A DNA stretch of 64,000 nucleotides from Catenuloplanes indicus (lineage in GTDB: Bacteria; Actinomycetota; Actinomycetes; Mycobacteriales; Micromonosporaceae): positions 8,352,501 through 8,416,500 of the forward strand of contig NZ_JAUSUZ010000001.1 of the NCBI RefSeq assembly GCF_030813715.1, given 5' to 3'. A model generated the notes under the pieces. The model was not told where the DNA came from. It searched no databases and worked only from the letters and a program-made list of their open reading frames with translations. The position numbers were made by a program, and so were the translations under genes. Within the stretch, counting starts at the first letter, position 1; every line of letters starts with the position of its first letter. This document shows, piece after piece, positions 51,847 to 59,402 of this stretch.

Positions 51847-52425
51847 TTAACGCGGGTGGCCGAGTGCGTCGTAGATGGCGGCGACCAGGTGGTCGCGGAC
51901 CTGGCCGGGCGTGCCGTCGCTGAGCTGGTGGAACGGGTTGTCGTCGTCGCTGAGCGCGACGGAGGTGACCGCGAGGGCGCCGGCGGCGGCGATCACGCGG
52001 ACCACGCGGCCGATGTCGGTGCTGCCGGGCAGCACGCCGAACGCGGTCATCACCGGGCGGGCGATGCCCTCGAGCTGGTCGCCCTCGCCCGGCCCGCCGA
52101 TGAAGGAGAGTGCGAGCGAGGCGAGGCCCGGGCTGGACAGCGCGAGGTCGACCAGCTGCTCGATCACCGCGCGGTCGCGCGCCGGCCCGTCCGGCATGGC
52201 CGCGGCGGTCTCGGCGACCTCGCGCATGGCGCCGGCGCAGCAGTCGATCGCCGCGTCCCACAGCGCCTCCTTGTTCGGGAAGCGGTGCAGCAGGCCGGTC
52301 TTCGAGTAGCCGGCCGCATCCGCGATGCGCTGCACGGACGTGTCCTTGAAGCCGTGCCGGGCGAAGAGCGCGGCCGCATGCTCGACGATCTCGTCGTCGA
52401 TCTCCTGTCTCGTCTGTCGCGGCAT
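51847..52425 (-). CDS. TetR-family repressor of the MMPL operon
   Basis: The 192-residue repressor has the TetR helix-turn-helix: IVEHAAALFARHGFKDTSVQ, RIADAAGYSKTGLLHRFPNKEALWDAAI. The ligand domain follows. It is cotranscribed with the MMPL exporter. Two palindromes of the type GGACCA/TGGTCC lie 21-57 bases upstream of its ATG (52425) and are the obvious operators, so export should be induced when a ligand releases the repressor. Confidence 0.92.
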   Translation of the reverse strand: MPRQTRQEIDDEIVEHAAALFARHGFKDTSVQRIADAAGYSKTGLLHRFPNKEALWDAAIDCCAGAMREVAETAAAMPDGPARDRAVIEQLVDLALSSPGLASLALSFIGGPGEGDQLEGIARPVMTAFGVLPGSTDIGRVVRVIAAAGALAVTSVALSDDDNPFHQLSDGTPGQVRDHLVAAIYDALGHPR

Positions 52426-52445
52426 GCGGACCAACCTAGTCCCTC

Positions 52446-52482
52446 ACGGACCACCCTGGTCCGTATCGGACCGTAATGGTCC
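52446..52482. promoter_or_regulatory. tandem TetR operators
   Basis: Site 1 is ACGGACCA-CCC-TGGTCCGT (52446-52464); site 2 is GGACC-GTAAT-GGTCC (52468-52482). Their centres are 20 bases apart, two helical turns, so two dimers could bind the same face of the DNA. They lie immediately upstream of the TetR-MMPL operon. Confidence 0.75.
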
Positions 52483-52544
52483 TCACATTCAGCACACGAT
52501 TCATACTCGCATTTCGCCTATATGCGGCGAAGCGAAACCAACGA

Positions 52545-53297
52545 TCATCCAGCGGTACGGTGACCGTCCGGGAAGTCCGCCACCATCCGGTCCAGGAACG
52601 CCCGTTGCGCGTCGTTGAACGCGGTGGACTGGTAGTCCGCGAACAGCGAGGCCAGCTGCGGCGCGTCGATCGACGGATAGCCGTCCGCGAAGACCCGCGC
52701 GAACATCCGCCGGTACGCGGCCAGCAAGGCGTCCCGCTCGTGCTCCGGCGTCCCCGCGTCGAGCGCCGCGAACCGGGCGGTCAGCGCGTGCAGCTCGGCG
52801 AGCAGCTCCGGCCGGTGCAGCGAGGCGTAGAGCGCGCGCAGCTCCCGCCGGCCGTCCTCGTCCAGCAGGTGGTGCAGCAGGATCGACAGGTCCCGGTCCT
52901 GCGCGAGCAGCGCCGATGGCAGACCGGTCGGGCCGTACGCGCCGAGCAGCCCGGCCAGCTCCGGCGGCGTGTCCGGGGCGGCGCCGGCCGCGCGCAGCCG
53001 GGCGATCACCTCGCGGCGGGCGGTGAGCCGGTCGATCTGCGCGGCCAGCTCCGCGTCCAGCTGCTCCAGCACGGAGTCCGCGTGCGTGGCGGACTCCAGC
53101 AGCGCCGGGATCTCGTCGAGCGGCACGCCGATCTCGGTCAGCCGGCGGACGCGCAGCAGCAGGATCAGGTCGCCGACCGCGTACTCCCGGTAGCCGTTCG
53201 CCCGCCGGTGCGGCTCGGGCAGCACGCCGACCTGGTGGTAGTGCCGCAGCGTGCGCACGCTGACCCCGGCCAGCCGCGCGATCTCGCCGCTGTTCAT
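52545..53297 (-). CDS. MerR-family regulator
   Basis: The 250-residue regulator starts with a MerR winged helix (SGEIARLAGVSVRTLRHYHQVGVLPEPHR, RANGYREYAVGDLILLLRVR). A coiled-coil dimer helix and a ~130-residue C-terminal effector domain resembling TipAS-type ligand domains follow (DEDGRRELRALYASLH, AAYRRMFARVF). ATG 53297 overlaps the MFS gene stop as ATGA, so the exporter and regulator are cotranscribed with the transporter first. Confidence 0.88.
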   Translation of the reverse strand: MNSGEIARLAGVSVRTLRHYHQVGVLPEPHRRANGYREYAVGDLILLLRVRRLTEIGVPLDEIPALLESATHADSVLEQLDAELAAQIDRLTARREVIARLRAAGAAPDTPPELAGLLGAYGPTGLPSALLAQDRDLSILLHHLLDEDGRRELRALYASLHRPELLAELHALTARFAALDAGTPEHERDALLAAYRRMFARVFADGYPSIDAPQLASLFADYQSTAFNDAQRAFLDRMVADFPDGHRTAG

Positions 53298-54547
53298 CCG
53301 ACCAGCTCCTCCGGCCGCTCCTGGTCGCGGGTCGCCGGCCGCGCGGGGGCCAGCGTGCGCAGCGACGGTGCCCACAGAGCGTAGGCCGCGGTGACCGCCC
53401 ACGCGGCGGCCAGCGCGATCGCGGCGGTCCGCGCGCCGGACCACTCGGTCAGGATCGCGGCCGCGCCCATGCCGAGCGCCGGGGCGAGCGTCATGATCGC
53501 ATTCTGCGTACCCATGATGCGGCCGCGCATGCCGTCCGGGATGCGCTCCACCATGAGCACGCCGAGCAGGCTGCCGAACAGCCCGTTGCCGAACCCGACC
53601 ACGCCGGCCGCGGCCAGCACCAGCCACGGCGACGCCAGCGACGCCATCCCGCCGAACCCGGCGACCGTGACCAGCGTGCCGGCCACGAACCAGGCCCGGC
53701 GCGGCCCTCGGCCACCCGCGGCCGCGTAGCCGCCACCGCCGGCGAGCAGGCCGAGCGCGAGCGCGCTGAGCACGAACCCGAGCAGCTCCGGTCGGCCGGC
53801 GAGGGTGAAGTAGACCGGCAGCACGAGCGCCTGGAACGCGCTCAGCGCCAGCACCAGCACCGTGCCCAGCACGGTCGTCACCACCAGGAACGGCGACCGG
53901 ATCAGCGCGCGCCAGCCGTCCCGCAGCCGGACCTCCGTGGCCGGCCCGGTGGCGGCGAGCGCACCGGCCTCACCGGGGATCAGCAGCGTGACCAACGCCG
54001 CCGCGCCGGACAGTGCCGCGGTGATCCAGAGGACGTCCGTACCGTCGAAGGCGGTGACCAGCACGCCCGCCGCGCCCGGGCCGATCAGCGTCACCACCGC
54101 GCCGGCCGCCTCGCGCAGCCCGAGCAGCCGCTCCGCGCCCAGCCCGCCGGTGCGCACGATCCCCGGCAGCATCGCCTCCCGCGCGGTCAGGCCCGGCACG
54201 TCCCCGAACGACCCGATCACCGCGGACAGCACGAACCAGCCCAGCGACAGGCCCACCGCGGAGTCCAGCAGCGGCAGCGCCGCGATCGACGCGGCCGACA
54301 CCAGGTCGGTCAGCACCGACGCGGTCCGCCGGTTGATCCGGTCGATCACCACGCCCATCAGCAGCCCGGCGACCGCGGCCGGCAGCGCGGACGCGATCGC
54401 CACCGCGCCGGTGGCCAGCACGCTGCCGGTGGTCTGCAGCACGATCAGCGGCAACGCGACCCCGGCGACGGAGTTGCCGAGCAACGACAGCACGTATGAG
54501 GCGAGGTACGCCCCGGAGGCCCGATTCACCCCACCATGGCAAACCAT
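53294..54547 (-). CDS. MFS transporter (macrolide-efflux/enterobactin-exporter type)
   Basis: The 417-residue transporter has about twelve membrane helices (YLASYVLSLLGNSVAGVALPL; MGVVIDRINRRTASVLTDL is the typical A-motif loop). ERIPDGMRGRIMGTQNAIM is the loop before helix 10 in DHA3-type exporters. The coupled MerR gene suggests drug-induced expression. ATG 54547 is given; GTG 54529 is an equally possible start that removes six residues. Confidence 0.9.
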   Translation of the reverse strand: MVCHGGVNRASGAYLASYVLSLLGNSVAGVALPLIVLQTTGSVLATGAVAIASALPAAVAGLLMGVVIDRINRRTASVLTDLVSAASIAALPLLDSAVGLSLGWFVLSAVIGSFGDVPGLTAREAMLPGIVRTGGLGAERLLGLREAAGAVVTLIGPGAAGVLVTAFDGTDVLWITAALSGAAALVTLLIPGEAGALAATGPATEVRLRDGWRALIRSPFLVVTTVLGTVLVLALSAFQALVLPVYFTLAGRPELLGFVLSALALGLLAGGGGYAAAGGRGPRRAWFVAGTLVTVAGFGGMASLASPWLVLAAAGVVGFGNGLFGSLLGVLMVERIPDGMRGRIMGTQNAIMTLAPALGMGAAAILTEWSGARTAAIALAAAWAVTAAYALWAPSLRTLAPARPATRDQERPEELVG

Positions 54548-54587
54548 GACGTCGCGTCGGGGTCAACCCGCATCCGGGGCTCCGCCG

Positions 54588-55073
54588 TCAGGCGGCGATC
54601 AGGTCGTCGATCTGGTTCAGCGACGAGGTGGCGCCCTCCACCACGCCCATGTCCAGCACCTGCTGCAACGCCTCGGCGGACGCGTAGGTGCTGACGTACG
54701 TCGCCCGGGTGCCGCCGTCGTGCGCGGTGAAGGTGTAGACGTTCGCGGAGAGCGGGAGGTCCGGCACCGGGTTGAAGTCCAGGTCGGCGAAGCCGTCCTG
54801 GAAGGCGAAGGACCGCGGCTCGTCCACCTCGCCGACCAGCCAGTACCCGGCGTGCTTGTCGCCCTCCGGGCCGGTCATGTAATAGGTCACGCGGCCGCCG
54901 GGGGTCAGGTCGTGGTCGACCACCGTCGCCGGGTAGGACGCCGGTCCCCAGATCTTCTCCAGCTGACGAGGGTCCGCGTACACCTGCCAGATCCGCTCGA
55001 CGGGCGCCGCGAAGTCCGCGGTGATGGTCAGCGTCAGGGCGTCCAGGTCGTGCTTGACGTCGGTCACAGGCAT
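54588..55073 (-). CDS. SRPBCC (AHSA1-like) domain protein
   Basis: The 161-residue single-domain protein reads LTITADFAAPVERIWQVYAD, PRQLEKIWGPASYPATVVDH, GGRVTYYMTGPEGDKHAGYW, the AHSA1-like START/SRPBCC fold with a hydrophobic cavity. It starts three bases after the ArsR gene and is surely cotranscribed. ArsR plus AHSA1 pairs are widespread in actinomycetes; the ligand is unknown. Compare the single-gene fusion at 18567. Confidence 0.9.
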   Translation of the reverse strand: MPVTDVKHDLDALTLTITADFAAPVERIWQVYADPRQLEKIWGPASYPATVVDHDLTPGGRVTYYMTGPEGDKHAGYWLVGEVDEPRSFAFQDGFADLDFNPVPDLPLSANVYTFTAHDGGTRATYVSTYASAEALQQVLDMGVVEGATSSLNQIDDLIAA

Positions 55074-55076
55074 CGT

Positions 55077-55418
55077 TCAGTCCTTCTGTTCGGGATCGGA
55101 TGCGATCAACGCGTCGATACGGCCGATGCGGCCACGCCACACTTGCTCCAGCTCGGCCAGCATGGAGGCCACCGACCGCACCGCGGCCACGTCGCCACTG
55201 GCCAGCTGCTCGCGACCATTGCGTCGCTTGGTCAGCAGGCCCGCCTTCTCCAGCACGGCGACGTGCTTCTGCACCGCGGCGAAACTCATGTCGTACGCGA
55301 CCGCGAGCGCGGAGACGGAGTGCTCCCCGGCCAGCACCCGGCGAAGTATGTCCCGCCGCGTGCGGTCAGCGAGCGCGTGGAACATGGCGTCCACCCGGCG
55401 CGCGTCCTCTTCGGCCAT
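55077..55418 (-). CDS. ArsR-family repressor
   Basis: The 113-residue repressor has the ArsR fold: VDAMFHALADRTRRDILRRV, SVSALAVAYDMSFAAVQKHV, AVLEKAGLLTKRRNGREQL. No metal-binding cysteines are present. ATG 55418 lies five bases from a 28-bp palindrome, so the message is probably leaderless and the repressor sits on its own promoter. Cotranscribed with the SRPBCC gene. Confidence 0.92.
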   Translation of the reverse strand: MAEEDARRVDAMFHALADRTRRDILRRVLAGEHSVSALAVAYDMSFAAVQKHVAVLEKAGLLTKRRNGREQLASGDVAAVRSVASMLAELEQVWRGRIGRIDALIASDPEQKD

Positions 55419-55423
55419 GAACA

Positions 55424-55451
55424 CAACGTACAACCAATCGGTTGTACGTTG
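55424..55451. promoter_or_regulatory. 28-bp ArsR operator
   Basis: Two perfect 12-base arms, CAACGTACAACC (55424-55435) and its complement (55440-55451), separated by AATC. The site ends five bases upstream of the arsR start codon. It is much longer than the 20-bp operator of the fused ArsR-SRPBCC gene and shares no obvious sequence with it. Confidence 0.8.
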
Positions 55452-55995
55452 CAAGGCGCTGGTTCCATTCCGTGGACGGATTTCTCTCGGATCGGCATGC
55501 GGTGGCCATCGAGTCCCGGCCGTGACGCCGGAGGTGTGGCACTACCTGGCACTGCGGATGGCGGCCCGGCCCGGGGACGCCGGCCCGGCCGGCCGGGGTT
55601 CGCGCACCTGGCGAGCCCGCGCGGCGCGGTCGGCGGGACGGTCTCGGCGGTGGCCGGTGCGGACGGGCCTGTGGAGCGGCGAGTCCGTGACCGGGGAGAC
55701 CGACGACTCGGATCCCGGGCCGGTCGCCGGTGGCGCGGTCTCGCTGCGGCCCTACGACGACTCGCCGGTTCACGTCGAGGGACACGTGCTGTCGGCACCG
55801 GGCCCGGTCGGCGTGGCGGGCGGACCGCCGACCGGGCCGTACCCGAAACCGCGCTGCCGGTCCTGCGACCGTCCGATGTGGCACCGACGGTCGACGGCCG
55901 GCGCAGCCTCTACCTGTGCGCGACCGTCACCACCCGCACCGCGACGAACCGGAACTGACCGGTGCGGTCGCGCGGCAAGCGGTGCCGGCGCTGGT
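55452..55995. other. 544-base region without a supported gene
   Basis: All plus frames stay open for long stretches because of base composition. One, from GTG 55523, reads VTPEVWHYLALRMAARPGD but then becomes low-complexity. Another ends plausibly at 55958 (SLYLCATVTTRTATNRN). The pieces might belong to one frameshifted gene, yet I cannot join them convincingly. No repeats or RNA genes are visible. Confidence 0.4.
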
Positions 55996-56664
55996 TCAGC
56001 TGAGTGCGGTCCGCCAGGAGGTGACCAGGGCCGGGTCGACGGGGAGGTCCCAGCGGCCCTCGGGGCGGACGGCACCGCCGGTGTGGAAGGCGGTGAGGCC
56101 GGCGGCGCGCAGGGCGGGCAGGTGCGGGGGGCGGAGGCCGCCGCCGGCCAGGATGGGGAGGCCGGCGGCGGACTCGGTGGTGAGGACGGGGAGGCCGTCG
56201 GCGACGCCGGAGGGGCAGCCGGCGGTGAGGACGCAGTCGAGGCCGGGCAGGTCGCGCAGCGCGGCCCAGGCGGCGGTGCGGTCGGCGGCGTGGTCGATGG
56301 CGCGGTGGAACGTCCACGGGGCGCCGTCCAGGACGTCCAGCAGCTCGTGCACGGCGGGCAGGTCGACGTCGCCGGTGGGAGTGAGGAAGCCGAGCACGAA
56401 CTCGGTCGCGCCGGCCTCGCGGGCCGCCTTGGCGGTGCCGCGCAGCGCGGCCAGGTCGCGCGGGGCGAAGCCGTCCCGGTCGCGGAGCATCACCCGGACC
56501 GGGAGGTCGACGGCCGCGCGGACCGCCTCGACCGTGGCCGGGTCCGGCGTCAGGCCGGCCGCGTCCATGTCGCTGACCAGCTCGATCCGGTCGGCGCCGC
56601 CGTCGGCGGCGCGGCGGGCGTCGGCGGGGCCGAGCGCGATGACTTCCAGCAGCGGGCGCGACAT
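55996..56664 (-). CDS. cutC: CutC-family protein
   Basis: The 222-residue TIM-barrel protein reads LLEVIALGPADARRAADGGADRIELVSDMD near the start (the family's E-x-C/A region), VRVMLRDRDGFAP, EFVLGFLTPTGDVD, FHRAIDHAAD and ILAGGGLRPPHL. CutC was linked to copper homeostasis in E. coli, but its enzymatic role is unsettled. ATG 56664 is chosen; three residues upstream another ATG (56673) is possible. It is divergent from the beta-lactamase-fold gene. Confidence 0.9.
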   Translation of the reverse strand: MSRPLLEVIALGPADARRAADGGADRIELVSDMDAAGLTPDPATVEAVRAAVDLPVRVMLRDRDGFAPRDLAALRGTAKAAREAGATEFVLGFLTPTGDVDLPAVHELLDVLDGAPWTFHRAIDHAADRTAAWAALRDLPGLDCVLTAGCPSGVADGLPVLTTESAAGLPILAGGGLRPPHLPALRAAGLTAFHTGGAVRPEGRWDLPVDPALVTSWRTALS

Positions 56665-56758
56665 AGGCGGCATGGTCCCATATGCGTCGCATGTTCCCCG
56701 GCGAATCGCCGCTGTGATCTCGCGTACGTCGATGTTCCTCGCCATATTCTGACTCACC

Positions 56759-57859
56759 ATGACGGACATCGAGGGTACGGTCGCGCCCGGCTACGAGCGG
56801 GTGGCCGAGGCGTTCGCGGCGACCATGGCGCGGGAGGCGGGTGCGTCGGTCGCGGTCTTCCGGCACGGTGTGCAGGTCGTCGATCTATGGGGCGGTACCG
56901 CGGGCGCCGGCCGGCCCTGGCGGCGGGACACGCTGCAGGTCGTCTTCTCCGCCACGAAGGCGGTTCCGGCCACGGTCGCGCTGGTGCTGGCCGAGCGGGG
57001 CGTGCTCGACCTGGACGCGCCGGTCGCGACGTACTGGCCGGAGTTCGCGCGGCACGGCAAGGACGGCATCCCGGTTCGCTGGCTGCTCACCCATCAGGCC
57101 GCGGTGCCCGCGCTGCCCCGCATGCCGCTGGCCGACATCTACGCCTGGCACCCGGTGATCGCGCGGCTGGAGGACGCCGTGCCGGAGTGGGAGCCGGGCA
57201 CCGCGATCGGCTACCACGCGCTGACGTTCGGCTGGCTGATCGGTGAGGTGGTCCGGCGCGCGGACGGCCGTACCCCCGGGGTGTTCTTCCGGGAGGAGAT
57301 CGCGGCGCCGCTGCATCTCGACCTGCACGTCGGGCTGCCGGAGTCCGAGCTGGACCGGGTCGCGGACCTGATCACGCCGCCGGGGGAGCGGGCCGCGCTC
57401 GCCGCGATGGACCCGGCCGCGCTGCAGACCCGCACACTGGTGATCAGCGAGGAGCCGCTGGACCTGTCCGTGCCGGCCGCGCTGACCTGCGAGATCCCCG
57501 CCGTGAACGGGGTCTGCACGGCCGGTGGGCTGGCCGGGTTGTACGCCGCGCTGATCGGTGCGCGCATCCTCGCGCCGCAGACGCTGGCGACGGCCACGAC
57601 GGTGGCCGCGGCCGGGCCGGATGTGATCATGGGCGTGCCGAGCCGGAGCGGACTCGGCTTCGGTCTGCCGTCGCCCGACCTGCCGTGGTACTCACCGTCC
57701 GCGTTCGGCTGGCCGGGGCACGGCGGCGCGATCGGGTACGCCGACCCGCAGACCGGCGTCGCGTTCGGATACGTGCCGAACCGCCTGCACGCCGACTATG
57801 CGGAACCGGACACTCGCGCGGCGAACCTGATCCGGGCGGTGAACGCGTCGATCAGGTAA
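56759..57859 (+). CDS. serine beta-lactamase-fold esterase (class C-like)
   Basis: The 366-residue protein has the S-x-x-K motif VFSATKAVPATV (Ser68-Lys71 region), a YHALTFGWLIGEVV Tyr motif near 160 and FGWPGHGGAIGYADP near the end (HGG in place of KTG), as in EstB-type esterases. No signal peptide is seen, so it is cytoplasmic and more likely an esterase than an antibiotic hydrolase. ATG 56759 follows a short AT-richer divergent promoter region. Confidence 0.9.
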   Translation: MTDIEGTVAPGYERVAEAFAATMAREAGASVAVFRHGVQVVDLWGGTAGAGRPWRRDTLQVVFSATKAVPATVALVLAERGVLDLDAPVATYWPEFARHGKDGIPVRWLLTHQAAVPALPRMPLADIYAWHPVIARLEDAVPEWEPGTAIGYHALTFGWLIGEVVRRADGRTPGVFFREEIAAPLHLDLHVGLPESELDRVADLITPPGERAALAAMDPAALQTRTLVISEEPLDLSVPAALTCEIPAVNGVCTAGGLAGLYAALIGARILAPQTLATATTVAAAGPDVIMGVPSRSGLGFGLPSPDLPWYSPSAFGWPGHGGAIGYADPQTGVAFGYVPNRLHADYAEPDTRAANLIRAVNASIR

Positions 57860-57933
57860 AACCCGCGCGAAACCGGCATAGTCCCGCGCCGCGCCGGGAA
57901 CGACCCCGGTCAGTCGACGAGAGGGGTCCTGAC

Positions 57934-58545
57934 ATGAGGCGTCCTGACAGGAGGCGTCCGTTCCGGGTCGTCGCGGCGGCCGCGTTGCTGTGCACCGTCG
58001 CGGCCTGCGGCGGCGATCCCGGCGAGGAGACCGAGGCCGCGAGCGGGGCCGCGTCCGGCACCGCGACGCGGAGCGCGGCGCCCGCGCCGGCGGGGTCCGC
58101 GGCCGGTGGCGAGGCGTGCACCGGCGAGGACGTCACGGCGGCGGCGACCGTGCAGGACGCCGGCGTGGCGCTGCTGGCGATCACGAACGCGTCCGACCGG
58201 CCGTGCACGCTCGACGGCTGGCCCACGCTCGGCCTGCGGGCCGCGGACGACAGCGCGCTGAAGGTGCCGGTCGAGGAGGTGCAGCAGCCGGGACCGGCCA
58301 CGCCCACGGCGCTGGACCCGGGCGAGACCGCGTTCGCCGGGTTCAAGTGGACGATCTGCGACCTGGGCGCGGCCGGCTGCGCGGTGGCGACCACGCTCAC
58401 CGTCATGCCGCCCGGCGGCGGCACGCCGGTCAACGCCACCCTCACCGGCGTCGAGGGCGGCGACCAGGCGGTCGAGCGGCTGCCGGTCAGCGGCCTCCGG
58501 GTGGGCACGATCCAGCCGTCCACGCAGGGCGTCGTCGCCTGGTGA
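57934..58545 (+). CDS. DUF4232 lipoprotein
   Basis: The 203-residue lipoprotein has signal FRVVAAAALLCTVAAC (lipobox VAAC) and a ~130-residue DUF4232 domain: LLAITNASDRPCTLDGWPTL, LDPGETAFAGFKWTICD, and the pairs of cysteines that normally form disulphides. Function unknown; typical of actinomycete envelopes. ATG 57934 has GAGAGGGG upstream. It ends seven bases before the convergent anti-sigma remnant. Confidence 0.88.
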   Translation: MRRPDRRRPFRVVAAAALLCTVAACGGDPGEETEAASGAASGTATRSAAPAPAGSAAGGEACTGEDVTAAATVQDAGVALLAITNASDRPCTLDGWPTLGLRAADDSALKVPVEEVQQPGPATPTALDPGETAFAGFKWTICDLGAAGCAVATTLTVMPPGGGTPVNATLTGVEGGDQAVERLPVSGLRVGTIQPSTQGVVAW

Positions 58546-58551
58546 GAACGC

Positions 58552-59216
58552 TCAGCGGAGCCGGGCGGTGAGCACCACCGGGCCGTCCGGCGACGGCTGA
58601 TCGTTCTCGGACTGCAGCGTCACCACGAACTCCGGGGAGGCGGCCGGTTCGACCGCGCTCCACAGGAAGACCGGGATACCGGTCCGCCGCTCGTGGAACG
58701 ACCCCGGCGGCACCACCGTGCCGTCCGGGCCGCGCAGCCAGGCCGTGTAGTAGCTGCCCGCCGCGGCCGCCGGCAGCCCGTCCGGCTCCAGCACCACGCC
58801 GGTCCGGTGCCGGTCGGCACCAGCCGTACCGTGCCGGCCGCGCCGTTCGCCCCGGTCGCGGCGAACTCGGTGCCGCCCTCCAGGAACGGGTTCGGCGGCG
58901 TCAGCACCCGGTCCACGACCGGCACTCCCGCGGTCAGCGCCGCGGTGGCGGCCAGGGCCGCCAGCGGCAGCGCCCACCGGCGCCGGGAACCGTCCGGCCT
59001 CTCCGCGGGTACGGCGGGCGCGGATCCGGCACGCGGCGGCACCGGCCAGTAGCCGGTGGTGCCCGCGACCGGTGGTTCCGGGGGCGCGGCCGGGCAGTCC
59101 GCGAGCTCCGCGTCGTCCGGCCCGCCGCCGAACCGCCGACCGGGCAGCTCCCGGTCCCTGCCCGGGCCGGGAGCGTGGTCGCGTGGTTACTCCGCGTCGG
59201 TCACATCGGCCACCAT
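58552..59216 (-). pseudogene. doubly broken anti-sigma-factor-like gene
   Basis: ATG 59216 opens MVADVTDAE and is cut by TAA (59189-59187), where CAA would restore it. The same frame resumes as GPDDAELADCPAAPPEPPVA, a membrane helix (WALPLAALAATAALTAGVPV) and FLEGGTEFAATGANGAAGTV, up to about 58805. There one base is missing. The next frame continues GVVLEPDGLPAAAAGSYYTA, WLRGPDGTVVPPGSFHERR and FVVTLQSENDQ to the stop at 58552. The C-terminal half is the extracellular domain typical of actinomycete anti-sigma factors (RskA-like). No sigma gene is adjacent. Confidence 0.6.
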
Positions 59217-59310
59217 GCGGGCCGGCGGCGACCCCGGGCATGCGCGCACATCCATCGACCGGGTGACGTCGTGCCTGATCGATGGCCCTTTACCCGTACC
59301 CCAGAATGGG

Positions 59311-59324
59311 AAGAACCGGTTCTT
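59311..59324. promoter_or_regulatory. 14-bp palindrome upstream of the secreted-protein gene
   Basis: AAGAACCGGTTCTT is a perfect palindrome in an AT-richer patch 79 bases before ATG 59403. Its position suits an operator, but the cognate regulator is unknown. Confidence 0.4.
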
Positions 59325-59402
59325 GATTTTCACCGTATTGGGTGTGGCGCCGGGCTGCACGGGGAGCCCGGGGCGGTGAAGGCGATACGGAGGCGGCGGA
59401 CC

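Noticed and set aside
49764-51923. 719-codon plus-strand open frame across the MMPL gene
   Set aside because: Antisense shadow of a membrane-protein gene; extreme His/Asp/Arg content typical of GC-rich non-coding frames.
56759-57859. Antibiotic-resistance beta-lactamase
   Set aside because: No signal peptide and an HGG instead of KTG motif; it fits the cytoplasmic EstB-type esterases.
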